DNA of 64,000 bases from QHXW01 sp035297145. GTDB lineage: Bacteria; Acidobacteriota; Terriglobia; Bryobacterales; Bryobacteraceae. The notes beneath the pieces were generated by a model. The model ran no database searches, was not told the origin of the DNA, and saw only the letters and a list, made by a program, of their open reading frames with translations. Positions 9,214 through 17,429 of this stretch are shown here, piece by piece. The position numbers and the translations under genes are program-made. The stretch is from positions 62,001 to 126,000 of the forward strand of contig DATGZN010000075.1 in the NCBI GenBank assembly GCA_035297145.1, given 5' to 3'. Position 1 is the first letter of the stretch. The number at the start of each line of letters is the position of its first letter.

Positions 9214-9525
9214 TTGTTTCTCTCCCCTAGCAGTAACCTGCTACATCTCCTCTATAACCCTCTAGAATCCTCACAATCGCCCCTTGAGCCTGGCTTGTTT
9301 TCAAGACTCATAAAGCTGCGCACGCCCTCCGCCGATCTTCACAGTGTGGAACAAGACACTCTCGAATATCTGGGATTCTCACTCGATTTGATCTACCTCT
9401 CGTCCGGTTTGGGAGGCCATGACTCTCATTCCTCCGTCCGGTCCAATCCTCCGGAAATCGAGGAGATGGAGGAGATGCTGCGCGCCGTCCTCGTTTCCGC
9501 CGAATCCGAGCTAGGCGGCCGCTAG
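9214..9525 (+). CDS. Small hypothetical ORF, doubtful
   Basis: 103 codons, serine/leucine-rich in the first 60 residues and acidic near the end (PPEIEEMEEMLRA). No signal peptide, domain or strong ribosome binding site is apparent. The only support is the length of the open frame in a stretch (8927-9623) that otherwise holds no gene, and the possible sigma-54 promoter about 50 bp upstream. The composition is not typical of the neighbouring proteins, so this may be a chance ORF. Confidence 0.3.
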   Translation: MFLSPSSNLLHLLYNPLESSQSPLEPGLFSRLIKLRTPSADLHSVEQDTLEYLGFSLDLIYLSSGLGGHDSHSSVRSNPPEIEEMEEMLRAVLVSAESELGGR

Positions 9526-9623
9526 CCGCGCCTTGTCTCATCCATCAGTCTCTTTGATCCTTTTCACGCTCGGCGCCTCGGCGTTGCAACTGTCTTTTCG
9601 GTGTATTGAGCTACGATAGGCTT

Positions 9624-9926
9624 ATGCCTAAAGGCTTGTTCGAGGTCGAGTGTCCCTGCTGCCAGACGACCCTCAAGATTGATCCGGAAACCCGCGCCGT
9701 CATTTCCCACAAGATTCCCGAAAAGCCCGCGCCCATCGAGGACCTTGCCGCCGCCGTAGCCAAGCTGAAAGGTGAAGCCGGCCGCCGCGAAGAGGTTTTC
9801 CGCAAGCAGTTCGAGGCCGAGAAATCCCGCGGCCAAATACTCAACACGAAATTCGACGAGTTGTTGCGCCAGGCGAAAGAGAATCCCGATCTCACCCCGC
9901 CCAAGCGCGACATCGATCTGGACTGA
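9624..9926 (+). CDS. Small zinc-ribbon-like protein
   Basis: 100 aa from ATG 9624 (preferred over the upstream in-frame start because homologous-looking proteins begin MPKGLFEVECPCC). The N-terminal ECPCCQTTLKIDPETRAVI holds a CxCC cluster that resembles half of a zinc ribbon; the remainder is charged and helical (KLKGEAGRREEVFRKQFEAEKSR), probably a coiled coil, ending in an acidic tail. No catalytic motif. It is convergent with the osmoprotectant importer, with 3 bp between stops. Function unknown; metal binding and oligomerisation are inferences from composition. Confidence 0.75.
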   Translation: MPKGLFEVECPCCQTTLKIDPETRAVISHKIPEKPAPIEDLAAAVAKLKGEAGRREEVFRKQFEAEKSRGQILNTKFDELLRQAKENPDLTPPKRDIDLD

Positions 9927-9929
9927 TCT

Positions 9930-10802
9930 TTACTTCCGTTCCAGAAACTCCCGCGCGACATCCGCTAGTGCGTGGTGTTTCCCATCCAATTCGTAATTCA
10001 GCTTCTGCATATCCCGATCCGTCAGCCGCCCCGCCAGCTCCTCGAGTGCCTGCCGCATTCCTGGATGCGCCGCCAGTGCCTCCGCCCGGACCACGGGCGC
10101 CGCTTCATACGGCGGAAAGTAGTGCCGATCATCCTGCAATACCGTAACGTCCAGTACGGACAGCATGCCGTCGGTGGCGGACGCGGCAATCATGTCGACC
10201 TTTCGTTGTTCGAGCGCTTGGTAGAGCAGCCCCAGATCCATCGTCTCGATCTGTCCCGTGATGCCGAGCCCATACGCCTTCACCAAGCCGTGAAATCCAT
10301 CGGGACGCTCGACGAACTCGTAGCCCGCGCCCATCGCCCAGTCTTTCCTGGACCGTGCCGCATCGCTGATCGCGCGAAGTCCTCCGCGCCGCGCTTCCTC
10401 ACCGCGTACCACCATGGCAAAGGAATTGTTAAACCCGAACGGTGCCAGCCACCCGATCCGCCAGCGTTTCTCATACCCTGATCGCACTTGATCCAGTACG
10501 GCCTTCGGGTCCGCCGCCGGCGGCAACTTGAGAATGGCCGTCAACGCTGTGCCGGTGTACTCCGGATACACGTCGATCTCACCGCTCACCAGCGCTTGGT
10601 GCGCCAGCAGCGTTCCGCCAAGGTTCAGCCGGCGTTCCACCCTCTTCCCGAGCCTCCGTTCGAGCTGCTGCGCCAGAATCTCGCCAAGTACGAGCTGCTC
10701 GGTAAAGTTCTTCGATCCTACGACGATCGGCCGCGGCCCCCTCGAACAGCCGCACGCCAGCGCCAGTGCGATCAAACCGGCGAGAGTCTTCGTTCCAGCC
10801 AT
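9930..10802 (-). CDS. Glycine betaine/choline-type ABC substrate-binding lipoprotein
   Basis: 290 aa from ATG 10802. A longer in-frame extension to 11021 is rejected because it merely reads the permease gene in another frame. The N terminus (LAGLIALALACGC) is a probable lipoprotein signal. The signature VGSKNFTEQLVLGE and the region NLGGTLLAHQALVSGEIDVYPEYTGTA are characteristic of the OpuC/OsmF binding-protein family for quaternary amines. It overlaps the permease gene by 31 bp and is last in an ATPase-permease-binding protein operon. Likely role: osmoprotectant capture at the outer face of the inner membrane; the exact ligand cannot be told from sequence. Confidence 0.9.
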   Translation of the reverse strand: MAGTKTLAGLIALALACGCSRGPRPIVVGSKNFTEQLVLGEILAQQLERRLGKRVERRLNLGGTLLAHQALVSGEIDVYPEYTGTALTAILKLPPAADPKAVLDQVRSGYEKRWRIGWLAPFGFNNSFAMVVRGEEARRGGLRAISDAARSRKDWAMGAGYEFVERPDGFHGLVKAYGLGITGQIETMDLGLLYQALEQRKVDMIAASATDGMLSVLDVTVLQDDRHYFPPYEAAPVVRAEALAAHPGMRQALEELAGRLTDRDMQKLNYELDGKHHALADVAREFLERK

Positions 10803-11389
10803 CCCAATCCTTCGTCCGCCACAATCGCGATCACCGCCGCCGGAATCGCGCCCGCCAGGATCTGCGCCGCATCCACCGTCGAAATCCCGCGAAAGATAAA
10901 AACCCCCAGACCACCCCCGCCAATCGCCGCCGCAATGGTTGCCGTGCCGATGGTTGTGACTGTGGCCACGCGCACTCCAGCCAGAATTGTGCGCATCGCC
11001 AGCGGCAGCTCCACCTGCCAAAGCACCTGCCCGCTCGTCATCCCCATCGCCACGGCCGATTCCCGCACGGCCGCGTCAACTCCTAAAATCCCCACCAGCG
11101 TATTGCGCAAAATCGGCAGCAACGCGTAGAGCACCAGCGCAACAATTGCCGTCCGCTTGCCAATCCCGCCGATCAGCGGCACGGGGATCAGAAACCCGAA
11201 CAAGGCCAGGCTCGGAATTGTCTGTAGCACGTTAGCCAGTCCCAGAACCCACGGCCGCATTCCCGCGCACAGCGTCAGCCAAATACCCGTGGGAATAGAG
11301 ATCGCCGCCGCGAATAACATCGCGACCACCACCAGCTCCAGATGCTCCAGCGTTCGCGATGCGATCTCACTGGCGAGGCCCGTGGGCAT
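10772..11389 (-). CDS. Osmoprotectant ABC transporter permease
   Basis: 205 aa with about five or six hydrophobic segments. The EAA-like loop VDAAVRESAVAMGMTSGQVLWQVELPLAM (near residues 100-128) is the ATPase-contact motif of OpuC/OsmW-type permeases. It overlaps the ATPase gene upstream by 23 bp and the binding-protein gene downstream by 31 bp, so all three are translationally coupled. Only one permease gene is present, so the transporter would be a homodimeric channel, unlike systems with two permeases. Confidence 0.92.
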   Translation of the reverse strand: MPTGLASEIASRTLEHLELVVVAMLFAAAISIPTGIWLTLCAGMRPWVLGLANVLQTIPSLALFGFLIPVPLIGGIGKRTAIVALVLYALLPILRNTLVGILGVDAAVRESAVAMGMTSGQVLWQVELPLAMRTILAGVRVATVTTIGTATIAAAIGGGGLGVFIFRGISTVDAAQILAGAIPAAVIAIVADEGLGWLERRLSPV

Positions 11390-12143
11390 CGGTCTCCCTT
11401 CTCCAATCCAGCGATGCCAGAAACGCGCGCGCCTCTTCGTTCGCCGCCTTCACGAACTCGTCCGGCGGCGCCAGCATCTCGAGCCGCCCCGCGTGCATGA
11501 CCCCAATGCGCGTAGCCAGCATCAGCGCCTCACGCACATCATGCGTCACAAAGATCGATGTCTTCTGAAACGTTCGCCGCCACGCCAGGAATTGCCGCTG
11601 GAGATCGAAGCGCGTCACCGGATCGAGTGCGGCAAACGGTTCATCGAAGAGCAGCAGCGGTGGGTCCGCCGCCAGCGCCCGCGCCACCCCCACCCTCTGC
11701 CGCTGACCGCCAGAAAGCTCACGCGGATAGCGTCCCCGGTACTCGGCCGGCGACAGATCCATCCGCTCCAACAACTCATCCACACGTGTGCGAATGCGAT
11801 CCCCGGGCCATCCCTCTAGACGCGGCACCAATCCCACATTCTCCGCCACGGTGAAGTGCGGGAACAGCCCCGTCTCCTGGATCACGTACCCGATCCTGCG
11901 CCGCAACCGGATGGGGTCCCACTCGGTAGTCGCCTTGCTTTCCACCAGCACCGCGCCCCCACCCGGCTCGAGCAGCCGGTTCACCAGCTTGAGCGCGGTG
12001 GTCTTTCCCGATCCGCTCCGCCCCAACAGAACCAGCGTCTCCCCCGGCTCGACCGTAAAGCTCAGGTCCCGAAGAATGTCGAGCGTTCCCGTTGCCTGCT
12101 GCACTCCGTACCCGACGCCGCGAAACTCCACAATTGCGCTCAT
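11367..12143 (-). CDS. Osmoprotectant ABC transporter ATP-binding protein
   Basis: 258 aa. Walker A GRSGSGKTT (about residues 39-47), Q-loop VIQETGLFPH, signature LSGGQRQRVGVARAL and Walker B LLLFDEPFAALDP are all intact, followed by the H-loop FVTHD. This matches the OpuCA/ProV-type family, but it lacks the C-terminal CBS pair that OpuCA uses for ionic-strength sensing, as the protein ends soon after the ATPase core. First gene of the importer operon; it diverges in function from, but lies on the same strand as, the VWFA gene upstream. Confidence 0.93.
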   Translation of the reverse strand: MSAIVEFRGVGYGVQQATGTLDILRDLSFTVEPGETLVLLGRSGSGKTTALKLVNRLLEPGGGAVLVESKATTEWDPIRLRRRIGYVIQETGLFPHFTVAENVGLVPRLEGWPGDRIRTRVDELLERMDLSPAEYRGRYPRELSGGQRQRVGVARALAADPPLLLFDEPFAALDPVTRFDLQRQFLAWRRTFQKTSIFVTHDVREALMLATRIGVMHAGRLEMLAPPDEFVKAANEEARAFLASLDWRRETDAHGPRQ

Positions 12144-12205
12144 GAACGGCCAAGAAGTTCCTCAGTGTAACAGTAGATTCGCGGGAGGCGCTCTGATGAT
12201 TCAAA

Positions 12206-13858
12206 TCACGGTTCTGGCGCTGTCTCGGATTCTTTATCCTCTGTGGCCTCCACTCGCAGATCGTGCACAACCTCACGTCCACTACCAAAAACTCCGAAGC
12301 CGACCATCCCGTATTCGAGCGAAGGGTCTTCAATGCTTCCGACCTGCTTATCATCCACCCATAAGATAATTCGCCGGCCGTTGCGGGCGACGGCAAGCTT
12401 GTACACCTTTCCCGCGTTCGCTGAGGAAAAACCAAATGGCGTCCGCGGTATGATTGCGGTTCGCTTGCCGTCCCAGCTTCCCTTGACGAGCTCGAAGGTA
12501 TTCTGTTTTAGGTCCCCAGCGGGTGCAGTCAGCAAGAAGGCGTAGTAGCCTTCTTCCCGAACATCAAAAACCACACCTACCCCGGCGCCGGCGTCATCCC
12601 AGTACGCCTCCATCGAGGCCGACGCGCGAAAACTATCCCACCACGGACCGTAGGCCGCGATGACGGTGTCAGCTCCGGTGGCGATTTCGGGCGGAGACGA
12701 TCGAAGAGAAACCGCGCAGCGCGGGCAATGCCTGTCTAATTCGTACCCTCGCTTGCTGTAACGTGCCCTCGAACTTGAGCTCTCATAGAACCAGTTCGGC
12801 CAGCCGCTGCGCTCATCCGAGAAGTCTTCGTGGTAGACCATTGGCGAGCCGGAACCCGATGTCACTCGCGATTCCCAGGGGTAACGATGATCGTGAGAAG
12901 ATACCTCGCACCCCGTCGCCGCAAAATGGACCGCTTCGACGGAGGTCTCCGATCCCACGCTTCCACGCGCCGAGATCTTCACCCCCTTCCGGTCCACTTT
13001 CGCCTCGATCTTGCGAACCTTATCCAGTTTCTCGGGATAGTACGCCAGCACGTATTGCGCTTTCAGGAGCGCTGATATGCGGTCCAGAGCTTTTTTGAGA
13101 TCCTTTTCGGAAGAAGGAAAAAATGACTCGGCGCCCGATTCCTTCGCCAGCCGATTAAACACAACCAGCGGATTGTCGATTTCGCGTAAGCCCACGATGG
13201 TCACGGTCTTGTGGCTGTTCGCGTAAAGCTCGTATTCCGGCGTGTCATAGAGACCGATCATGAATACCTGCGGATTCGACGACCGCACCAGCCCGATCAA
13301 TTGTTCGAGCCCCAAACGGCTGTGTTCGTCCACACCATCCGTGATCACGACGATCGCTTGCCGGACGTTCTTCGCAGTTCGCATGTGGCACAGTGCCGAT
13401 GCGAGCGCGTCATAAACCGCCGAGCCGCGATGCCCGAGCAGAGGGATCGTGGGGCGCTGCAAACGCTCCTCGGCGCTGAGCTGCTCGAAGGGCCCGGCCT
13501 CGTCGGTAAACGGCATGAAAAAAATCTCGTCCTCGGGAAGGTTGCCGCGCATGAGCGGAGCAAGCAGAACGAGCGCCCGGTCCAGCTTGCCCCCCCAATC
13601 CATAGACCGGCCTACATCGATCAGCATGGCCAGGCTGATTGGTTGAGACTCCGCCTCGAAGAACGCAATCTTCTGCGGCTTGCCGTCTTCCAGAAGCGTG
13701 AAATCGGACGCTGTCAGGCCTCGAACGTAGTTCCCCTGTTTGTCCGTGACTTGAACCGCGATGGATTGTAGATTGGTGTCAACCTTAAAGACCGGAGTCT
13801 GCGCTGGCGCCAGGAATGCCAGGGTGCACAGAAGCGAAGAAGCCAAACGCAAGCCCAT
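12206..13858 (-). CDS. Secreted VWFA-domain protein
   Basis: 550 aa. A signal peptide (MGLRLASSLLCTLAFLAPAQ) is followed by a short VWFA-associated beta domain (residues about 25-70: VTDKQGNYVRGLTASDFTLLEDGKP) and a VWFA domain with the MIDAS start MLIDVGRSMDWGG near residue 84. This is the VWFA-related arrangement abundant in Acidobacteria. The MIDAS reads DVGRS rather than DxSxS, so metal binding may be weaker. A C-terminal beta-sandwich-like region (about residues 330-530; YEDFSDERSGWPNW, AYWDDAGAGVGVVFDVREEGYYAF) may be a lectin/glucanase-like fold. Likely extracellular protein-protein or carbohydrate contacts; the function is unknown. Confidence 0.85.
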   Translation of the reverse strand: MGLRLASSLLCTLAFLAPAQTPVFKVDTNLQSIAVQVTDKQGNYVRGLTASDFTLLEDGKPQKIAFFEAESQPISLAMLIDVGRSMDWGGKLDRALVLLAPLMRGNLPEDEIFFMPFTDEAGPFEQLSAEERLQRPTIPLLGHRGSAVYDALASALCHMRTAKNVRQAIVVITDGVDEHSRLGLEQLIGLVRSSNPQVFMIGLYDTPEYELYANSHKTVTIVGLREIDNPLVVFNRLAKESGAESFFPSSEKDLKKALDRISALLKAQYVLAYYPEKLDKVRKIEAKVDRKGVKISARGSVGSETSVEAVHFAATGCEVSSHDHRYPWESRVTSGSGSPMVYHEDFSDERSGWPNWFYESSSSRARYSKRGYELDRHCPRCAVSLRSSPPEIATGADTVIAAYGPWWDSFRASASMEAYWDDAGAGVGVVFDVREEGYYAFLLTAPAGDLKQNTFELVKGSWDGKRTAIIPRTPFGFSSANAGKVYKLAVARNGRRIILWVDDKQVGSIEDPSLEYGMVGFGVFGSGREVVHDLRVEATEDKESETAPEP

Positions 13859-13929
13859 GCCAGCCTATGTATCGTATCGCACAGCGCCAAAACCGCTCTC
13901 CCCCCTAAGATGGAGCGAGAGGAGACGCC

Positions 13930-14014
13930 ATGGCGACCGCACCCAGCCGTGATCCGAAAGAGCCTTTCTTGAGCGATATCCAAGCACATTGAACAAGGCG
14001 CGGTCACCGAAGAC
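13930..14014 (+). pseudogene. 5' relic of a bacterioferritin-like gene
   Basis: ATG at 13930 follows a GAGAGGAG-type ribosome site and reads MATAPSRDPKEPFLSDIQAH then stop. One base out of phase at 13985, HIEQGAVTED follows. Acidobacterial ferritin-like proteins typically start MATxPS..PFLSDIQ..RxRARxHIEQGAVT, so the two pieces look like one N terminus with a short out-of-frame deletion, and nothing of the four-helix body remains. It occupies the 210-bp gap between two minus-strand genes. The assignment is from memory of the family, hence moderate confidence. Confidence 0.4.
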
Positions 14015-14068
14015 CCTCATCGAGACTCTGGGCGAGGGCGCGCGATCCGATTAATCGACGGCTTCCCA

Positions 14069-14938
14069 TCAACGTTCGAGCGCGATCTCGATGCGGCGCA
14101 GAATGTCATGCGGCCGTGGATCCCCGCACTTCGTAAAGCCCGCGTCATCGCAGTCCCGCTCCTTGGCCTTGACGGGATTCTCGATCGTACCCGACAGGAT
14201 CTTCCCGTCCGCCAAACTGACCTTTATGCGCACATCAAATGTCTCCTTGCCAACCGCGGCCACAAACTTACCGTCTCTCTTTTGCACATCCACCCAGTTG
14301 TTCTTTGTGTCCGCCACGGGTTCGCGCATCCATTCCGCTGGCAGGTGCACGGCTGGCTGCTCCGGTGGTACATGCCTCACCAGAAGTGTCGCCACCTGGT
14401 TGGGCCGGTCAATGTCCGTGAGCGTGATGTCGAAATCGATCGAATCCTCGCCAAGCACCACGTAGTTTCCATCCGCCCACGACGCCGGCGTACCCATCTT
14501 CTGGTAAACATGATCCCCGGCATGACTCAGCTTTCCCGTGCACGCCGCCAGCCACAGGTCCGCGTAGAAAGTCAGCAAATCGGTGATTGGACCGATCACT
14601 TTTGGCTGCACCTTGGATAGATCGGGGATCGATGGCGGCTTCTCGGGATCGAGCGAGAGGGTTTGTCGGAATTGCAGGCTCGTCGCGGAAAGCGGCATCG
14701 CCGCGCCACCCGACATCAGGTTCGACCAGGCATATTCTTCTGTGTACTTCCCGTCTTTATCCTTCTTCACCACTCCTGCCGCTTGGATCTCGTACTGCCA
14801 TCTTTCGTTCGTGCCCTTCATCCGATACGTGAGTGTTTCCCCCTCGCGGTAGTGCCGGCTCAACAGGGCGTGGTCGGCCGGAGCGTCCTGGGCCAACGCG
14901 CCCATCGCAAAAAGAAGTGGTGCAAGCCTCGTTATCAT
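14069..14938 (-). CDS. Secreted protein of unknown function in TetR operon
   Basis: 289 aa from ATG 14938, which overlaps the TetR stop by 4 bp (ATGA) and gives a clean signal peptide (MITRLAPLLFAMGALAQ). The upstream start at 14962 would add eight residues before the signal and is less likely. The mature protein is mostly beta and charged, with cysteines near the C terminus (ERDCDDAGFTKCGDP) and one mid-protein (LAACTGK). I do not recognise the family. Translational coupling to the TetR regulator implies it is part of the regulated response, perhaps to a compound acting on the envelope. Confidence 0.75.
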   Translation of the reverse strand: MITRLAPLLFAMGALAQDAPADHALLSRHYREGETLTYRMKGTNERWQYEIQAAGVVKKDKDGKYTEEYAWSNLMSGGAAMPLSATSLQFRQTLSLDPEKPPSIPDLSKVQPKVIGPITDLLTFYADLWLAACTGKLSHAGDHVYQKMGTPASWADGNYVVLGEDSIDFDITLTDIDRPNQVATLLVRHVPPEQPAVHLPAEWMREPVADTKNNWVDVQKRDGKFVAAVGKETFDVRIKVSLADGKILSGTIENPVKAKERDCDDAGFTKCGDPRPHDILRRIEIALER

Positions 14939-15555
14939 GTCGTCTCCTTCAGTCCTTCGCAAAATAATTTGATTTCCTGCGTCAGAATGTACTCGGTCCC
15001 GCGAAACGGCGGTCCCTCAACAGCCCACAGCGCGGTCAGTCCCAGTTGCATTGTCTTGAAGATGAGGATGAGTTCCGAGAGGTTGACATCCTGCCGCAAA
15101 AGGCCCCGCTGTTGCAGTGCGCGAAACAGTTTCTCCATTGGCGGATCGATCGCCTTCTGCATTTCCGCCATGTACGGCATGAATGAATCGGTGTGGAGAA
15201 ACATCTGCCCAAGAAACACCCGGACGAACTTGTGATATCGCTTTTTCCGTTGCAATTGCAGGCGAATGAACTCGGCCAGAATCGAGTCGAGTGGTCCGGT
15301 CAGTGCCGCCAAACGGTGCAGGCGCGCCTGTACTCGCCGCTCCAGGTCGGCCATGAACGCAACGACAATATCCTCTTTGGTCTCGAAATAGTTGTAGACC
15401 GTTCCCTTGCCGATGTCGGCGGCCTCCGCGATTTGTTCTACAGTCGCGTTCTCGATTCCTTTCCGCGAAAACAGTTCGATCGCCGCCGCAATGATCTTGG
15501 AGCGGACGGCGGACTTCTTGCGTTCCCTCCGCGATGGCTCTATGACCGTGGTCAT
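14935..15555 (-). CDS. TetR/AcrR-family transcriptional regulator
   Basis: 206 aa. The N-terminal HTH is textbook: KIIAAAIELFSRKGIENAT, then VEQIAEAADIGKGTVYNYF followed by KEDIVVAF (residues about 22-70). The C-terminal ligand domain (about 80-206) is helical and divergent, as usual. Repressors of this family sit on palindromes near their own start and release on ligand binding. Two tandem palindromes overlap and precede this start codon, consistent with autoregulation. The downstream secreted-protein gene is co-translated through a 4-bp overlap. Confidence 0.92.
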   Translation of the reverse strand: MTTVIEPSRRERKKSAVRSKIIAAAIELFSRKGIENATVEQIAEAADIGKGTVYNYFETKEDIVVAFMADLERRVQARLHRLAALTGPLDSILAEFIRLQLQRKKRYHKFVRVFLGQMFLHTDSFMPYMAEMQKAIDPPMEKLFRALQQRGLLRQDVNLSELILIFKTMQLGLTALWAVEGPPFRGTEYILTQEIKLFCEGLKETT

Positions 15556-15571
15556 AAATGACCATAGTCAT
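15542..15571 (-). promoter_or_regulatory. Double palindromic operator and promoter of TetR gene
   Basis: Two near-identical inverted repeats, ATGACCGTGGTCAT (15542-15555) and ATGACCATAGTCAT (15558-15571), are centred 16 bp apart. The first covers the TetR start codon. A perfect TTGACA lies on the minus strand at 15592-15587, placing the -10 region inside the outer palindrome, so occupation would block RNA polymerase and possibly translation. Confidence 0.6.
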
Positions 15572-15791
15572 ATTTATGGACGTGAATGTCAATCGCGCTG
15601 TGGCTGTGCCCGTACCCCCAAGATCCAGAGAAGCGCGTTTCGTTGAGATCCGAATTCCGTCCCACGCTCGGGACACGCGGTCCCATCAACGAACAACCGC
15701 TCGGAACCCTGGGTTTCAAGTGTAACCAGCCAAAGGCATTCGCCTGGCATGGAATTTGCTAGAGGTATCAGATTCCTTTCAGGGAGGCGCG

Positions 15792-16229
15792 ATGGCTAAA
15801 GTGGAACGTGTTCGCGAGGAGATAGCAGCTCCGCCGGCACCGGAGTATTGGCGGCGTATGAGCGAGTCTGGTTGGCGGCTTTCAGCCGTCGAATGGACGC
15901 GGGAAGCATCCGGCGGTGGGACGGCGGCATCCGGACCGGCCGAGGAGATTCCCTACGGCGTGCAGATCGCCGACGATTGCGTGCATCTGGAGCCAAACCC
16001 CGCCGAGCATGAGGCTTTGATGTTCATGCTCGAGCTGATCGTTCAGGATCGAGGCCTGATGCAGGTCGCAGCCGAGTTGAATCAGCGTGGCTTTCGCACC
16101 CGCCGTGGCACCGAATGGACCGCCCCGGCGGTTTTTAACCTGCTTCCCCGCATGATCGAAGTCGGGCCTCACGTCTTTTCACAATCGGAATGGGCAGCCC
16201 GCCGCCAGCACCTGTTCCGCGCGGTTTGA
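15792..16229 (+). CDS. Protein with isolated recombinase-like DNA-binding segment
   Basis: 145 aa from ATG 15792, preceded by a strong AGGGAGG ribosome site; the ATG 36 bp upstream has none. Residues about 75-140 (LIVQDRGLMQVAAELNQRG, TRRGTEWTAPAVFNLLPRM) resemble the pfam Recombinase segment that follows the catalytic domain in large serine recombinases, including the RGxxTRxGxxWTxxxV pattern. No serine-resolvase catalytic domain is present, so this is not an active recombinase. It may be a domesticated DNA-binding protein. Its neighbours are unrelated. Confidence 0.7.
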   Translation: MAKVERVREEIAAPPAPEYWRRMSESGWRLSAVEWTREASGGGTAASGPAEEIPYGVQIADDCVHLEPNPAEHEALMFMLELIVQDRGLMQVAAELNQRGFRTRRGTEWTAPAVFNLLPRMIEVGPHVFSQSEWAARRQHLFRAV

Positions 16230-16235
16230 GGGGCC

Positions 16236-16388
16236 TTACTCCGCCTCTTCGATCAGCTTCTTGTGCTTGGGTTTCTTCCGCGCGACCTTCGGGACGATGA
16301 CGCGCGCCGAGGGAACTGTGCCCACCCGCTCCCGGGCCAGTTTTCGAATTTCCTTCCTGACATCAAACTTCGGCTTTTTGCGGCTCAC
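16236..16388 (-). CDS. 50-aa basic protein coupled to lpxC
   Basis: Starts at GTG 16388, which overlaps the TGA stop of lpxC (GTGA, 4 bp). The product is 50 aa, very rich in Lys/Arg (SRKKPKFDVRKEIRKLARER; VARKKPKHKK) and ends EEAE. A longer reading from 16586 lies inside lpxC in another frame and is rejected. The high charge suggests nucleic-acid, ribosome or membrane-lipid contact, but no known small protein is recognised. Translational coupling implies production in proportion to LpxC. Confidence 0.6.
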   Translation of the reverse strand: MSRKKPKFDVRKEIRKLARERVGTVPSARVIVPKVARKKPKHKKLIEEAE

Positions 16389-17275
16389 GACACCAGCGCA
16401 TGCGCCACGCGCGTAGCCAGTTGATCGAAAGTGATGATCTCGTAGAGCGACGGGTCGGACATGAGGCGCGAGACCAGTTGTGCGTGCATGGCGTGCCCGG
16501 CACGCTCGGCAATCACGTGGCCCAACAAAGGTTTGCCGATCAGTGCCAGGTCGCCGATCAGATCCAGCGCCTTGTGCCGGCAACATTCGTCCGGAAAGCG
16601 CAGACCATCCGGGTTCATCACCGTATTCCGGTCAAAACACACGGCGTTATCGAGCGACGCCCCGCGGATCAGCCCCATGTTGCGCATCTGGTCCAGCTCG
16701 TACAGGAAGCCGAATGTCCGGGCCGGCGCAATCTCTTCGCCATAGCGATCGGGCGTCACTTCCATCTCGAGTATTTGCCGTCCGACCAGGGGGTGGTCAT
16801 AGCGAATCTCGCAGGTGAGGCGGAAACTGTCGTCTGGCAGAATGCTGATGCGCTTCCCGCGGTCCTCAACCGTGATCGGCCTGCGGATGCGCAGGTAGCG
16901 CCGCTTCCGCCGGTAGTGGCGGACTCCGGCTTCCTTGATCAATTCCAGAAAAGGAAGACCGCTGCCGTCCAGGATTGGCACCTCCAGGTTGTTGATCTCG
17001 ATGTACGCGTTGTCGATGCCACAGCTGTAAAAAACGCTGAGCAGGTGCTCGGTGGTCGAAATCAGCACGCCTTGCCGCATCAGGCTGGTGGCGTAGCTCA
17101 CGCGGGCGACGTGCCGCCAACTGGCCGGGATGGGGAAGTTGTCCAGATCCGTTCGCACGAAAACGATGCCAGTCGAAACCGGCGCCGGCAGCACGCGAAT
17201 CGAAACCTGCACCCCGCTATGCAGGCCGATGCCGCGAGCTTCTACTGGACGTTGAATGGTCGTTTCAAAGCGCAT
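16385..17275 (-). CDS. lpxC: UDP-3-O-acyl-N-acetylglucosamine deacetylase
   Basis: 296 aa, the normal length. It removes the acetyl group from UDP-3-O-acyl-GlcNAc, the committed step of lipid A synthesis. The N-terminal GIGLHSG, the zinc-ligand motif STTEHLLS (His77), and the second metal motif RHKALDLIGDLALIG with a following GHAMHAQL are intact. Its presence shows the organism makes lipid A and so has a lipopolysaccharide outer membrane. It stands alone rather than with fabZ/lpxA. A short coupled gene follows it. Confidence 0.96.
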   Translation of the reverse strand: MRFETTIQRPVEARGIGLHSGVQVSIRVLPAPVSTGIVFVRTDLDNFPIPASWRHVARVSYATSLMRQGVLISTTEHLLSVFYSCGIDNAYIEINNLEVPILDGSGLPFLELIKEAGVRHYRRKRRYLRIRRPITVEDRGKRISILPDDSFRLTCEIRYDHPLVGRQILEMEVTPDRYGEEIAPARTFGFLYELDQMRNMGLIRGASLDNAVCFDRNTVMNPDGLRFPDECCRHKALDLIGDLALIGKPLLGHVIAERAGHAMHAQLVSRLMSDPSLYEIITFDQLATRVAHALVS

Positions 17276-17429
17276 GAACTTTCGTTAATAGCAATCTCCA
17301 AACCTAATTGCAAGTAATTGATTGCTAAGGATCAAGGAAATTGTTACTGGTGCGGAAAAGCCACACATTGCAGCTTCTGCTGTGGTCGAAATACCTCTAT
17401 TCTTGCTACGGGAGATATGATGGAGGCTC

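Noticed and set aside
10803..11021. N-terminal extension of the osmoprotectant-binding protein
   Set aside because: The extra 73 residues read the permease gene in another frame and would bury the lipoprotein signal.
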